Origin: Maritalea mobilis
GTDB taxonomy: Bacteria > Pseudomonadota > Alphaproteobacteria > Rhodobacterales > Rhodobacteraceae
Length of the DNA: 64,000 nucleotides
Direction: 5' to 3'
Assembly (NCBI RefSeq): GCF_019800885.1
Contig: NZ_JAHVKE010000001.1
Location: 124,001-188,000, forward strand
Of this stretch, positions 26,215 through 36,038 are shown piece by piece. The position numbers were made by a program, and so were the translations under genes. Position 1 is the first letter of the stretch, and each line of letters begins with the position of its first letter. The notes beneath the pieces were generated by a model that saw nothing but the letters and a program-made list of their open reading frames with translations, was not told the origin of the DNA and did no database searches.

Positions 26215-27465
26215 TCAGAACTCCCACCCGACCATCATCGAGACGACGGTTTCTTCGGCATCGTCGAGGAACGGTGTGTCAAAGACCGTGATCCCGTGCG
26301 TGGCGCTGGTTTCAAGGTAGAGCGCATCGGTGAAGAATGTGCGCACCATCAGACCCGTCATGATTCGGGTGGAATCGTTAAAGCTGAACTCGGAGTCGAT
26401 CCAGTCGACGTCCAGGAAACTTCCGACCACCCAGCGTCTGGAAAGATCGAATGGCGCGTCGAACTCGTGCTGCGCTTCCAGCCGGGCGCCGGTGGTCGAA
26501 ATATCGACGAAATCCCAGTCCTCGCCACCGGCTGACAGTGTCATGCGAAGTCGCGTGTCGCGAGACGGGCGGTAGACGACGCCGAATTCGAGGTCGTGGA
26601 ATGTGTATTCGCCGCCGCTCTCGATCAGTTCCGCTTCGCCATAGGACAGGTCTGCAAAGGTGGTCCATACCTCGTTGTGCGGGTTCTGGTACGCGACACC
26701 GACGATGAAGCGGTCTTCATCCTGGAACGATGCGTCCGGGAAACGGATCGCGCCAAGCTCGAAATAGGGTTGCAGGCGCGGGCCGTAGGTGTCGCCGGTC
26801 AGGCGGAACTCGGGGCCGGTGCGGATGCGCAACTCCTGGCGTGACAGGGCGGAGAAGAAGAAATCGTCGGCTTCGGGCTCGTAGGTCGCCAACTCGGCCT
26901 CGGTCACCCATTGCGCCACGAAGGGACCGCCGAGGTCCAGCCGCCAATCGAGGCTGGCGGTGCCGAAGAACCCTTCGTTCTCGCCGAAATCCTGGTCGTT
27001 CCACGCATAGCCAAGCGCGACATGGCCCGACCATGTGCTTGGCTCATCCCGGGCGGCGCTTTCCGCGCGGTAGCGCGCGACCTGCGCGCTTTGCGCGGGC
27101 GTCAGCGCCCCGCCAGCCTGCGCTGCGGCAAGGTGATATTCGGCGAGGTCGTAATTTCCGAGCGAGAAATACGCGATGCCCAGTTCCATGCGCGCCGCGG
27201 AGTTGGTCGGTTCGAGATCGACCAAGCGCTCCAGCGTGGCGACCGCGGCCTCGAACTCGCGCATCTCGACGGAAAGGCGCGCATAGTCCCGCATCAGGTC
27301 GCGGTTCGCCGGATCGGCCAGCATTCGTGCGAAGACAGCGTCGCGTTGGGCGGCGAGGCTGGTGGTCTGGGCCGTGGCCGGCGCAGACGTCAGCGCGACG
27401 GCAGCGGCGCAGGCCAGTGCGGCGACGGTTCCCCTGAGCGCGGCGGCCTTGGTGGGATTGGACAT
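26215..27465 (-). CDS. TPR plus outer-membrane beta-barrel protein (SLAM/DUF560-like)
   Basis: A 416-aa protein: signal peptide ending TSAPATAQ, two to three tetratricopeptide units (about 35-130, LERLVDLEPTNSAARMELGIAYFSLGNYDLAEYHL in motif form, e.g. ARMELGIAYFSLGNYDLAEY), then about 280 residues of alternating polar/aromatic strands ending MMVGWEF with terminal Phe, the BAM recognition signature. The TPR-then-barrel plan resembles surface lipoprotein assembly modulators. Paired with the secreted FecR protein, it may export or display it. The assignment rests on architecture, not on close family recognition. Confidence 0.82.
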   Translation of the reverse strand: MSNPTKAAALRGTVAALACAAAVALTSAPATAQTTSLAAQRDAVFARMLADPANRDLMRDYARLSVEMREFEAAVATLERLVDLEPTNSAARMELGIAYFSLGNYDLAEYHLAAAQAGGALTPAQSAQVARYRAESAARDEPSTWSGHVALGYAWNDQDFGENEGFFGTASLDWRLDLGGPFVAQWVTEAELATYEPEADDFFFSALSRQELRIRTGPEFRLTGDTYGPRLQPYFELGAIRFPDASFQDEDRFIVGVAYQNPHNEVWTTFADLSYGEAELIESGGEYTFHDLEFGVVYRPSRDTRLRMTLSAGGEDWDFVDISTTGARLEAQHEFDAPFDLSRRWVVGSFLDVDWIDSEFSFNDSTRIMTGLMVRTFFTDALYLETSATHGITVFDTPFLDDAEETVVSMMVGWEF

Positions 27466-27617
27466 TCCGAGCCCCTTGCCAATAACGAGAAGAAATCAAT
27501 TCCGACAAGCTAGGCCCGCGCCGCTGCGCATTGCAACGCCGGGCTGGTCCGCCGGGGCAGCTTGGCGCGGCAATGCGGCATTGACGCAACGGTAGAGGGG
27601 CAGCGCGGGCGCGCGGC

Positions 27618-28436
27618 TCAATCGCCGAGCTTGGCGTGCACCTCGTCGAGGTCGATCTCTCCCACGGGCATCTTGTTCGCGGGATTCTCGAAGTCGTATT
27701 TGAAAAGCTCGAAATCGCGTTTGTAGATCTCGTAGACGAGGTGCATCGACAGATCGTCGAAATACTCCTCGACCGGGTGGGCGCGTTTCGGCCCGTGGCC
27801 TTCGCTTTCGTTGAAGCGCGGCACGTCCTTGAGGTCGACCGGATACGCCATCTCGATATTGTCGAGCACGGTCTGCATGCCGTCGTTGAACTTCTCCGTC
27901 CAGAAGATGTGGTCGTACCTGCCGCCATTGGCCACGAAGGTGCCGACATGCCCCGACATGGCCGACCAGTGGATGTCCGGGTCCATCGGCTTGCGCCAGC
28001 GGATCGTATCGCGGGCGAACAGAAGGAAGCGGCGGAAGCTTGCGATCTGGTCGAACTCGCCCTTACCGTCGTCGCCGCCCACCTCGATCCCGTATTTCTG
28101 GATCAGGAGCGGCACGAGGTTGCCACGGTAGCGGCGGCCATTGCGCTGGATACCGCAGATCTTGTCGAAAAAGGACGACAGGATGCGCGTGTAGGGATTG
28201 CGCACGCAGGTGAAGGCAAAGGAGTCATGCGCCTTCACGTTCCGTGTGATGATCGGCTGGCTGTCGTCGAAGGCCCATTTGTGCATCCCCTCGGTGGCAT
28301 CGTGGATGTCCCCGTCGAAGAATGCGCCGTTGTCCGTGAAATACATGATTTGCCCGATGGTCGAGCAGGCGCATTTGGGAACGACGCGATAGACGACGCT
28401 CTCGCTCGTTGTCATCCAGGTGCCCGGAAAACCCAT
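27618..28436 (-). CDS. Sulfotransferase-family 2 protein
   Basis: A 272-aa carbohydrate sulfotransferase-like enzyme. The PAPS 5'-phosphosulfate loop is VVPKCACSTIGQ (about 18-29) and the 3'-phosphate site FTCVRNPYTRILSSFFD (about 75-91). There is no signal peptide or membrane segment, so it is cytosolic, modifying a lipid-linked or nucleotide sugar, or another small acceptor. It is divergent from the GT14-like glycosyltransferase, pointing to surface-glycan decoration. Start ATG 28436 follows AGGCACAG; the next in-frame ATG at 28415 is also plausible. Confidence 0.85.
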   Translation of the reverse strand: MGFPGTWMTTSESVVYRVVPKCACSTIGQIMYFTDNGAFFDGDIHDATEGMHKWAFDDSQPIITRNVKAHDSFAFTCVRNPYTRILSSFFDKICGIQRNGRRYRGNLVPLLIQKYGIEVGGDDGKGEFDQIASFRRFLLFARDTIRWRKPMDPDIHWSAMSGHVGTFVANGGRYDHIFWTEKFNDGMQTVLDNIEMAYPVDLKDVPRFNESEGHGPKRAHPVEEYFDDLSMHLVYEIYKRDFELFKYDFENPANKMPVGEIDLDEVHAKLGD

Positions 28437-28588
28437 TCTGTGTGCCTCGTATCTTGTCGCTTTTGGGCGGGGTCGTTATCCCGCCAAGGATGCGTGCCCG
28501 AAAAAAGCAAAGAAGTCGTGTTTTATCAATCTTCGTCGGCTAGTAATGGCACAACAATAAGGAAAGTTTGAGGCTAACCGTTTCCGAA
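28437..28588. promoter_or_regulatory. AT-rich divergent promoter region, sulfotransferase/glycosyltransferase
   Basis: The 152-base spacer contains a distinctly AT-rich stretch (about 28498-28570), unlike the high-GC surroundings, with TTGTTT/TATCAA-like words on both strands. I cannot fix exact -35/-10 boxes, but two divergent promoters must lie here. Confidence 0.5.
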
Positions 28589-30163
28589 ATGGCAAAAATC
28601 GCCTTCATTTTGCTTTGCCACAAGGACGCCCCGTCGATCATTCGTCAGGCCGAGCGGCTGACGGCCACGGGGGATTTCGTGTCGATCCACTTCGACGCAC
28701 GCGCCAAGGCCGAGGCGTTTGCGCAGATCACCGCGGCGCTGTCGGACAACAAGAACGTCACCTTCGCCAAGCGCATCAAGTGCGGCTGGGGGGAGTGGAG
28801 CCTTGTGCAGGCCACGCTGAACGCGGTCGAGGCGGCGGTCGAGGCCTTTCCCCGCGCCAGCCATTTCTACATGCTGTCGGGCGATTGCGGGTCGGTGAAA
28901 TCGGCGGCCTATGCCCATCGCTTTCTCGACGCGGCCGACCGCGACTATATCGAAAGCTTCGATTTCTTCAATTCGGACTGGATCAAGACGGGGTTCAAGC
29001 GCGAACGGCTCGTCTATCGGCACTGGTTCAACGAGCGCAGGCAGAAATGGCGCTTCTACACCATGTTCGAGATCCAGAAGCGACTGGGCCTCGAACGGCG
29101 CATCCCGCGCGACATCCAGGTGATGATCGGCAGCCAGTGGTGGTGCCTGCGCCGGCGCACGATCGAGGCGGTTCTGGAATTCTGCAAGGCCCGGCGCGAC
29201 GTGGTGCGGTTCTTCCGCACGACCTGGATTCCGGACGAGACCTTTTTCCAGACCCTGGTGCGCCACCTCGTGCCCGAGCGCGAGATCGAAAGCCGCACGC
29301 TGACCTTCAAGATGTTCTCGGATTACGGCATGCCGGTCTCGTTCTACAACGACCAGTATGACCTGCTGGTCAGCCAGAATTACCTGTTTGCCCGCAAGAT
29401 CAGCCCCGAGGCGACGCATCTGAAAGAGCGTCTCGGGATGTTGTGGGAATCGGGCCGCACGGATTTCGCGGTCAGCGACGAGGGGCCGAGGCTGCATGCC
29501 TTCCTGACCGGGCGCGGGCGGATCGGCCGTCGCTTTGGCACGCGGTTCTGGGAACGGGAAAGCACGCTCGGGCCGGACCGCGAGCTGGTGATGATCGTGT
29601 GCAAGAAATGGCACGTGGCCAAGCGCATGCTGCATGCCGCCGAGGACCGTGTGGGGATCTCGGGGGTGGAGTACCTGTTCGACGAGGCCTCCTGCCCGGT
29701 GCCGCATCTGGGCGGAATCGAACGCACGTTGGAAAAGCGCAACCGCCACCGCCGCGCCCTGATGCGCATGCTTTTCGACTATTACGAGACGGACCGGCTG
29801 ATGATCTGCCTCGACCCGGCGAATATCGACCTGATGCGCGATTTCATGACCGACCGGGCCTCGACACGCTTGCTGGAGCTGCAATGCACCTTCGATGACC
29901 AGTACCTCGTGGGCCATGCGCGCCGCGTCGGGCTGGCCACCGACGATACGCCCTCGGACGTGATCCAGCGCATGCTGCCGACGCTGCGCCACGAGTTCCA
30001 ATACGAATCCATCCGCATCCGCGAGGCCGAGTTCAGCGACCACTGGCGCGTGCGCGAGGACCGCGATGCCAAGGCGAATGCCGCCGTGTTGTCGGATGTG
30101 TTCAACATAGATGCCGAGACCGGCCTTGCGCTGGCCGAAACCCCTTATCTCTTTGCCGACTGA
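28589..30163 (+). CDS. GT14-like (core-2/I-branching) glycosyltransferase, DUF5928-like
   Basis: A 524-aa cytosolic protein. The N-terminal about 290 residues match the Branch/beta-1,6-N-acetylglucosaminyltransferase type: KIAFILLCHKDAP, VSIHFDARAK, WGEWSLVQATLNAVEAA, HFYMLSGDCGSVKS, SQWWCLRRRTIEAVLEF and TWIPDETFFQTL. The C-terminal about 230 residues form a separate domain with many basic/aromatic residues (VMIVCKKWHVAKRML, YYETDRLMICLDPANIDLM) seen in roseobacter proteins I recall as DUF5927/5928. Start ATG 28589 was preferred over TTG 28568. Together with the divergent sulfotransferase it likely builds a surface polysaccharide. Confidence 0.82.
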   Translation: MAKIAFILLCHKDAPSIIRQAERLTATGDFVSIHFDARAKAEAFAQITAALSDNKNVTFAKRIKCGWGEWSLVQATLNAVEAAVEAFPRASHFYMLSGDCGSVKSAAYAHRFLDAADRDYIESFDFFNSDWIKTGFKRERLVYRHWFNERRQKWRFYTMFEIQKRLGLERRIPRDIQVMIGSQWWCLRRRTIEAVLEFCKARRDVVRFFRTTWIPDETFFQTLVRHLVPEREIESRTLTFKMFSDYGMPVSFYNDQYDLLVSQNYLFARKISPEATHLKERLGMLWESGRTDFAVSDEGPRLHAFLTGRGRIGRRFGTRFWERESTLGPDRELVMIVCKKWHVAKRMLHAAEDRVGISGVEYLFDEASCPVPHLGGIERTLEKRNRHRRALMRMLFDYYETDRLMICLDPANIDLMRDFMTDRASTRLLELQCTFDDQYLVGHARRVGLATDDTPSDVIQRMLPTLRHEFQYESIRIREAEFSDHWRVREDRDAKANAAVLSDVFNIDAETGLALAETPYLFAD

Positions 30164-30176
30164 AGGAGGCGCCCCG

Positions 30177-30560
30177 ATGGCCTATGCCTATGACGATCAG
30201 AACATCTTTGCGAAAATCCTGCGTGGCGAGATCCCGAATGACACGGTGATGGAGACCGAGCACACGCTGGCCTTCAACGACATCGCCCCGCAGGCGCCGG
30301 TGCATGTGTTGGTGATCCCGAAAGGGGCCTATGTCACCTTCGATCATTTCTGCGCCGAAGCCTCGGAGGCGGAGATCGTGGATTTCCACCGCACCGTGGC
30401 GCGCATCTGCGCCGAGAAGGGGATCTGCCCGGGCGCGGGCGGCGACGGGTTCCGGGTGATCTCGAACGCGGGCGTCGACGGTGTGCAGGAGGTGCCGCAT
30501 TACCACCTGCATATCCTGGCCGGTCGCCCGCTGGGACGGATGCTGGCCCGCGCAAGCTGA
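30177..30560 (+). CDS. HIT-family nucleotide hydrolase (HINT-like)
   Basis: A 127-aa histidine-triad protein. The triad HYHLHIL with VPHYHLHILAGRPLG sits at the C-terminus, and the family start YDDQNIFAKILRGEIPNDTV is clear. HINT proteins hydrolyse nucleoside phosphoramidates and adenylates. ATG 30177 has AGGAGG eight bases ahead and lies just 13 bases past the glycosyltransferase stop, so both are probably on one transcript. Confidence 0.94.
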   Translation: MAYAYDDQNIFAKILRGEIPNDTVMETEHTLAFNDIAPQAPVHVLVIPKGAYVTFDHFCAEASEAEIVDFHRTVARICAEKGICPGAGGDGFRVISNAGVDGVQEVPHYHLHILAGRPLGRMLARAS

Positions 30561-30641
30561 GGCCGCGCGCCCGTCAGGGAAAAGGAGCGGCTGACGCCGC
30601 GTTGTCCTTGCCTCGCCGTCCCTGGTCGGGACGGCTCAGGT

Positions 30642-30687
30642 TCCGGGGCGCTGCCCCGGACCCCGGAGTTTTTCAGCCAAGATGAAG
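30642..30687. repeat. Intergenic repeat: TCCGGGGC hairpin plus GCCAAGATGAAG
   Basis: The hairpin TCCGGGGC-GCT-GCCCCGGA (30642-30660) is followed by CCCCGGAGTTTTTCAGCCAAGATGAAG-type tail. It matches, in inverse orientation, the element at 16331-16383. Being hairpin plus TTTTT, it may end the HIT transcript. Confidence 0.7.
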
Positions 30688-30705
30688 GGGCGGTCGGGTC
30701 TGTTT

Positions 30706-31653
30706 TCAGGCCGCGCGGTTGGAGGTCAGGGCCACGAAGACATCTTCGAGGTCAGGATCCTCGGTGCGGATGTCGCGGATCGAGGCGCCGGTGGCGCGCA
30801 GCGCGTCGAGAATGGCGCCCGGTTTGGTGTCGGTCGTGCGGTAGGAGAAGGCGAGCGCGCCGTCGCGGCGGCGCTCCAGCGTGACGCCCCCGGGCAGGGC
30901 GATCTCGCCCGGATCGCCCTCGGGCCAGATCAGCAGCGTCTTGCGGTCCATCCGGGCCAGCAGGTCTTCGGTTCGGTCGCGCGCGATCACTTCGCCGTGG
31001 TTGATGATGGCGATCTCGTCGCACATCTCCTCGGCTTCTTCCAGGTAATGGGTCGTCAGGATGATGGTCATGCCCGTCTCGTTGAGGCGGCGGACATTCT
31101 GCCAGAGCATCTGGCGCAGCTCGATATCGACGCCGGCGGTGGGTTCGTCGAGGACGAGGATCTGCGGCGCATGGACCAGCGCCTTGCCGAGGAGGAGCCG
31201 GCGGCGCATGCCGCCCGAGAGCGTGCGGGCATAGGCCTCGGCCTTGTCCTCGAGGCCGACGAGTTCCAGAATTTCGTCCGAGCGGCGCTCGGATTTCGGC
31301 ACGCCGTAGAGGCCTGCCTGCACTTCGAGCGCGGCGCGCGGGGTGAAGAACGGGTCGAGGTTCAACTCCTGCGGCATGACCCCGATGGCGGCGCGCGACT
31401 GGCGTGGGTTCACGTCCTGGTCGAAGCCCCAGATCTTCACCGTGCCCGAGGATTTCAGAACCAGACCCGCCATGATGTTGATCAGCGTCGATTTTCCCGC
31501 CCCGTTCGGCCCCAGCAGGCCGAAGATGGACCCCGCTGGCACGTCGAGGTCGACGCCCTTGAGCGCGTCCTTCGCAGGCGCGCGGCCCGAGGCGGCGTAG
31601 GTCTTTTTCAGGCCGCGGATCTCGATGGCGTTCCGGGTTGGCGTGTCGGTCAT
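30706..31653 (-). CDS. ABC transporter ATP-binding protein (ABC-2/DrrA type)
   Basis: A 315-aa ATPase with Walker [11 protein letters not shown]-loop VMPQELN, signature [10 protein letters not shown], Walker [12 protein letters not shown] and H-loop [11 protein letters not shown]. The [14 protein letters not shown] and long C-terminal extension (about 225-315) fit the YadG/DrrA exporter group. No ABC-2 permease gene is adjacent on either side, so its partner is elsewhere. Start ATG 31653 was chosen by family N-terminus; the frame is open 13 codons further. Confidence 0.9.
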   Translation of the reverse strand: MTDTPTRNAIEIRGLKKTYAASGRAPAKDALKGVDLDVPAGSIFGLLGPNGAGKSTLINIMAGLVLKSSGTVKIWGFDQDVNPRQSRAAIGVMPQELNLDPFFTPRAALEVQAGLYGVPKSERRSDEILELVGLEDKAEAYARTLSGGMRRRLLLGKALVHAPQILVLDEPTAGVDIELRQMLWQNVRRLNETGMTIILTTHYLEEAEEMCDEIAIINHGEVIARDRTEDLLARMDRKTLLIWPEGDPGEIALPGGVTLERRRDGALAFSYRTTDTKPGAILDALRATGASIRDIRTEDPDLEDVFVALTSNRAA

Positions 31654-31757
31654 GCGGTTGGTCCTTTCCGGGCCTTGTCGGGCCGCGTGCAAGCTGCGAT
31701 ACCGAGTGGCGACTTAAGGCGCGGTCCCGCGTGGGACAAGCAGGAGGACGACCGAGC

Positions 31758-31961
31758 ATGACCCCCAAAGCCCCCGAAACCGAGATCGTGAACGCCTGGC
31801 GCGTATCCTGCGACGGCGGCGAAGGCGCGCTGGGACACCCGCGTGTCTGGCTGTCGCTGGATCGCGACGAGGGCTTTGTCGAGTGCGGCTATTGCGACAA
31901 GCTGTTCGTCCATGCCGATTTTGCCGACAAGGTGCTGGGCGAGGACGGGCAAAAGGCCTGA
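31758..31961 (+). CDS. Zinc-finger (CHCC) protein, NDUFS6-like
   Basis: A 67-aa protein with the CHCC pattern: Cys in VSCDGG, His in LGHPRVWL, and CGYC ([12 protein letters not shown]). The family includes the respiratory complex I accessory subunit NDUFS6, which alphaproteobacteria possess, so it may belong to complex I. ATG 31758 follows AGGAGGACG, a strong ribosome site. It precedes polA by 85 bases on the same strand. Confidence 0.87.
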   Translation: MTPKAPETEIVNAWRVSCDGGEGALGHPRVWLSLDRDEGFVECGYCDKLFVHADFADKVLGEDGQKA

Positions 31962-32046
31962 CACCTTCCGGGGCGCTGGTCCTTCCCGGTTGCGGGGCGC
32001 GCCCTGACGTTTGGACACCGGGGCAAGAGGCGCGCGCGGAGGGATC

Positions 32047-34860
32047 ATGGCATTTGGCAAGGGACATCACCTGCACCTGGTGGACGGGTCGGCCTTTATC
32101 TTTCGGGCCTATCACGCGCTGCCGCCGCTGACGCGGAAATCCGACGGGCTGCCCATCGGGGCGGTCTCGGGCTTTTGCAACATGATCCACAAGATGATCG
32201 AGGCCAATACCGGCCCCGATGCGCCGACCCATGCCGCTGTGATCTTCGACAAGGGCAGTCATACGTTTCGCAATGACCTCTATGATCAATACAAGGCCAA
32301 TCGCGACGCCATGCCCGAGGATCTGCGTCCGCAGATCCCGCTGACGCGCGAGGCGACGCGGGCCTTCAACCTCGCCTGTATCGAGTTGGAGGGGTTCGAG
32401 GCCGATGACATCATCGCCACGCTGGCCCGCCAGGCGCGCGAGGCGGGCGGACGCGTGACCATCATCTCGTCGGACAAGGACCTGATGCAGCTGGTGGGCG
32501 GCGGGGTCGAGATGTTCGACGCGATGAAGAACACCCGCATCGATGCCGAGGGGGTCGAGGCCAAGTTCGGCGTGGGCCCCGACCGTGTGATCGACGTGCA
32601 GGCCTTGGCCGGTGACAGCGTGGACAACATCCCCGGCGCGCCGGGGATCGGGATCAAGACCGCCGCGCTTTTGATCAATGAATACGGCGATCTGGAAACG
32701 CTGCTCGACAGCGCCGAGCAGATCAAGCAGCCCAAGCGCCGCCAGACCCTGATCGAGAAGCGCGACCAGATCGAGCTGTCCAAGAAGCTGGTTACGCTGG
32801 ATGACCAGGTGCCGCTGGACGAGACCCTCGATGATCTGGAGGTGCGCGAACCCGAGGCGGACAAGCTGTTGGAGTTCCTGTCGCAGATGGAGTTCCGCAC
32901 GCTGACCCGCCGCATCGCCGAGGAGATGGGCGTCGAGCCGCCGACCATCCCCGACACCGATCCCGGCGGGGCGGCCTCGGGCGAAGAGGCCGAGCGCGCG
33001 CCGGAGTTCCCGCCGATCAAGCCCGAGGGCTACGAGATCGTCCGCGACGCCGAGGCGTTGCAGAAATGGATCGACGCCGCCCATGCGCGCGGCACGGTGG
33101 CGTTCGACACGGAAACCACGTCGCTCAACGAGATGCGGGCGGAGCTGGTGGGTGTCTCGCTGGCCGTGGAGCCGGGGAAGGCCTGCTACATCCCCTTGCA
33201 GCATCGCGGCGGCGGGGCGGGCGGGGACCTTTTCTCGGACGACGCGCTGGCCGAGGGGCAGATGGACCTCGACCAGGCGCTGGAGATGCTCAAGCCGCTG
33301 TTGGAGAACGACGCGGTGGTGAAACTGGCGCAGAACGCCAAGTATGACGTCAAGGTGCTGGCGCGCTACGGCATCGACGTCGCGCCCATCGACGACACGA
33401 TGCTGATGTCCTACGCGATGAACGCAGGGCTGCATGGGCACGGGATGGACACGCTGGCCGAGCGCTACCTGTCGCATCATTGCATCCCGATCAAGGACCT
33501 GATCGGCTCGGGCAAGTCGGCCATCACCTTTGACCGCGTCGAGATCGACAAGGCCGCGCCCTATGCCGCCGAGGATGCGGACGTGACGCTGCGCCTTGGC
33601 CTGCTGTTCAAGCCGCAACTGCACCGCACGCACGTGACGACCGTGTACGAGACGCTGGAACGTCCGCTTGTGCCGGTTCTGGCGCGGATGGAACGGTCTG
33701 GCATCAAGGTGGACCGCGACACGCTGTCGCGCATGTCCAACGCCTTCTCGCAGAAGATGGCCGCGCTGGAGGACGAGATCCACGAGCTAGCGGGCGAACG
33801 GTTCAACGTCGGCTCGCCCGCGCAACTGGGCGAGATCCTGTTCGAGAAGATGGGCCTCGAGGGTGGCAAGAAGGGCAAGACCGGCAAGTATTCCACCCCG
33901 GCCGATGTGCTGGAGGACCTGGCGACCGAGCATGACCTGCCCGCGCGGGTGCTGGACTGGCGGCAGCTGTCCAAGCTGAAATCGACCTATACCGACGCGT
34001 TGCAGGACCACATCAACCCCGAGACGGGGCGGGTGCATACCTCCTACTCGATCGCTGGGGCGAATACGGGGCGGCTGGCCTCGACCGATCCGAACCTGCA
34101 GAATATTCCCGTGCGCTCCGAGGAAGGGCGCCGCATCCGCGAGGCCTTTGTCGCCGAGCCGGGCAAGGTGCTGGTCTCGCTCGACTATTCGCAGATCGAG
34201 CTGCGGATTCTCGCCCATATCGCCGGGATCGACGCGCTGAAACAGGCCTTCCGCGAGGGGCAGGACATTCACGCCGCGACCGCGTCCGAGATGTTCGGCG
34301 TGCCGCTGGACGAGATGACGCCGGACGTGCGGCGGCAGGCCAAGGCGATCAATTTCGGCGTGATCTACGGGATCTCGGGCTTCGGCCTTGCGCGCAACCT
34401 GCGCATCCCGCGGGCCGAGGCGCAGGGCTTCATCGACCGGTATTTCGAACGCTTCCCCGGCATCAAGGATTACATGGACGCGACCAAGAGCTTCGCGAAG
34501 GAGCACAAGTTCGTGCAGACGCTCTTTGGCCGGAAGATCAACACGCCCGAGATCGGGGCCAAGGGGCCGACCGCCGGTTTTGCCGCGCGGGCCGCGATCA
34601 ACGCGCCGATCCAGGGGACGGCCGCCGACATCATCCGCCGCGCCATGATCCGGATGGACGACGCCATCGCGGATCTGCCCGCGACCATGCTGCTGCAGGT
34701 GCATGACGAACTGATCTTCGAGGTGGACGAGGGGGCCGTGGACACCCTGATCGACCGCGCCCGCGAGGTGATGGAGGGGGCGGCGCACCCGGCGGTCCAT
34801 CTCGACGTGCCGCTGGTCGTCGATGCGGGGCAGGGGGCGAACTGGGCCGAGGCGCACTAG
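32047..34860 (+). CDS. polA: DNA polymerase I
   Basis: A 937-aa family A polymerase for Okazaki-fragment maturation and repair. Domains in order: 5'-3' nuclease (about 1-290: LVDGSAFIFRAYHALPP, EADDIIATLAR, SDKDLMQLV, GDSVDNIPGAPGIG), 3'-5' exonuclease (about 330-530, with VAFDTETTSL intact so probably proofreading-active), and polymerase (about 540-937: SLDYSQIELRILAHI, RRQAKAINFGVIYG, LLQVHDELIFEV). ATG 32047 has GGAGGGATC just upstream. Length is normal. Confidence 0.97.
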   Translation: MAFGKGHHLHLVDGSAFIFRAYHALPPLTRKSDGLPIGAVSGFCNMIHKMIEANTGPDAPTHAAVIFDKGSHTFRNDLYDQYKANRDAMPEDLRPQIPLTREATRAFNLACIELEGFEADDIIATLARQAREAGGRVTIISSDKDLMQLVGGGVEMFDAMKNTRIDAEGVEAKFGVGPDRVIDVQALAGDSVDNIPGAPGIGIKTAALLINEYGDLETLLDSAEQIKQPKRRQTLIEKRDQIELSKKLVTLDDQVPLDETLDDLEVREPEADKLLEFLSQMEFRTLTRRIAEEMGVEPPTIPDTDPGGAASGEEAERAPEFPPIKPEGYEIVRDAEALQKWIDAAHARGTVAFDTETTSLNEMRAELVGVSLAVEPGKACYIPLQHRGGGAGGDLFSDDALAEGQMDLDQALEMLKPLLENDAVVKLAQNAKYDVKVLARYGIDVAPIDDTMLMSYAMNAGLHGHGMDTLAERYLSHHCIPIKDLIGSGKSAITFDRVEIDKAAPYAAEDADVTLRLGLLFKPQLHRTHVTTVYETLERPLVPVLARMERSGIKVDRDTLSRMSNAFSQKMAALEDEIHELAGERFNVGSPAQLGEILFEKMGLEGGKKGKTGKYSTPADVLEDLATEHDLPARVLDWRQLSKLKSTYTDALQDHINPETGRVHTSYSIAGANTGRLASTDPNLQNIPVRSEEGRRIREAFVAEPGKVLVSLDYSQIELRILAHIAGIDALKQAFREGQDIHAATASEMFGVPLDEMTPDVRRQAKAINFGVIYGISGFGLARNLRIPRAEAQGFIDRYFERFPGIKDYMDATKSFAKEHKFVQTLFGRKINTPEIGAKGPTAGFAARAAINAPIQGTAADIIRRAMIRMDDAIADLPATMLLQVHDELIFEVDEGAVDTLIDRAREVMEGAAHPAVHLDVPLVVDAGQGANWAEAH

Positions 34861-34897
34861 GCGCGGCCCATGTCACACCCTGTGCACAAGGCGTACA

Positions 34898-34919
34898 CAC
34901 CCCGTACATACGCGGGGTG
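34898..34919. terminator. Possible terminator after polA
   Basis: A CACCCCG/CGGGGTG stem with an 8-base loop lies 38 bases after the polA stop, ahead of GCGGTTTGG. No clear T-run, so this is a weak call. It is also 3' of the convergent DUF2798 gene. Confidence 0.35.
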
Positions 34920-34937
34920 CGGTTTGGTCGATGCGCC

Positions 34938-35174
34938 TCAGCCCTGCTGCGGGCTGGTCGTCAGCAGCGCCACGAGACGCCGCGCGATGGGGGCCACGAT
35001 CAGGACGGCGGGAAAGGCGATGGCCCAGGAGGTCAGCCAGGACCCGAACCAGATCGATGGGAAATCGGCCGGGAGGCCGACGGTGCGGAAGGTCGCGATG
35101 GCCGATACGATGGCCGACATCAGGCCGGACAGGATGAACGAGAACAGGATATGGGCATAGCGATGGGGGATCAT
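34938..35174 (-). CDS. DUF2798-family small membrane protein
   Basis: A 78-aa protein with two membrane segments ([21 protein letters not shown] and [22 protein letters not shown] in part). The start [16 protein letters not shown] and the AIAFPAVL motif are the DUF2798 pattern. Function unknown. ATG 35174 is preceded by AAAGGAG at ideal spacing. It is divergent from the pseudouridine synthase gene. Confidence 0.85.
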   Translation of the reverse strand: MIPHRYAHILFSFILSGLMSAIVSAIATFRTVGLPADFPSIWFGSWLTSWAIAFPAVLIVAPIARRLVALLTTSPQQG

Positions 35175-35254
35175 GGGGGCTCCTTTGGTGTTCGGCTGCA
35201 AATGCGCGAACTGATTGGCGGCGTCAATCAGCAAGCCTGCACAGGGGCCTGTGC

Positions 35255-35848
<594 letters not shown>

Positions 35849-35859
35849 AAGAATTGAAG

Positions 35860-35894
35860 AAGGGGCAGGCCTGGTGCGGCTCTGCCCCTTCCGG
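35860..35894 (+). terminator. Intrinsic-type hairpin after rluE
   Basis: AAGGGGCAG/CTGCCCCTT 9-bp stem with a 13-base loop, 12 bases after the stop. The T-run is short (TTCC). Confidence 0.5.
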
Positions 35895-36038
35895 TCGCGT
35901 CCCTGTCTCCTCCGGCAGGGCCGCGTATACCGTTGTATCCGAGACGATATATGGCCCCGGATCGGCCCTTACTGTCAACCCACGCGTGTGCAAATCAGCC
36001 CTGCATTTTGAACAATCTGGCACGGCGGGGCGGGGGCC

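Noticed and set aside
31714-33783. A 689-codon open frame on the minus strand
   Set aside because: Opposite strand of polA and the zinc-finger gene; no domain.
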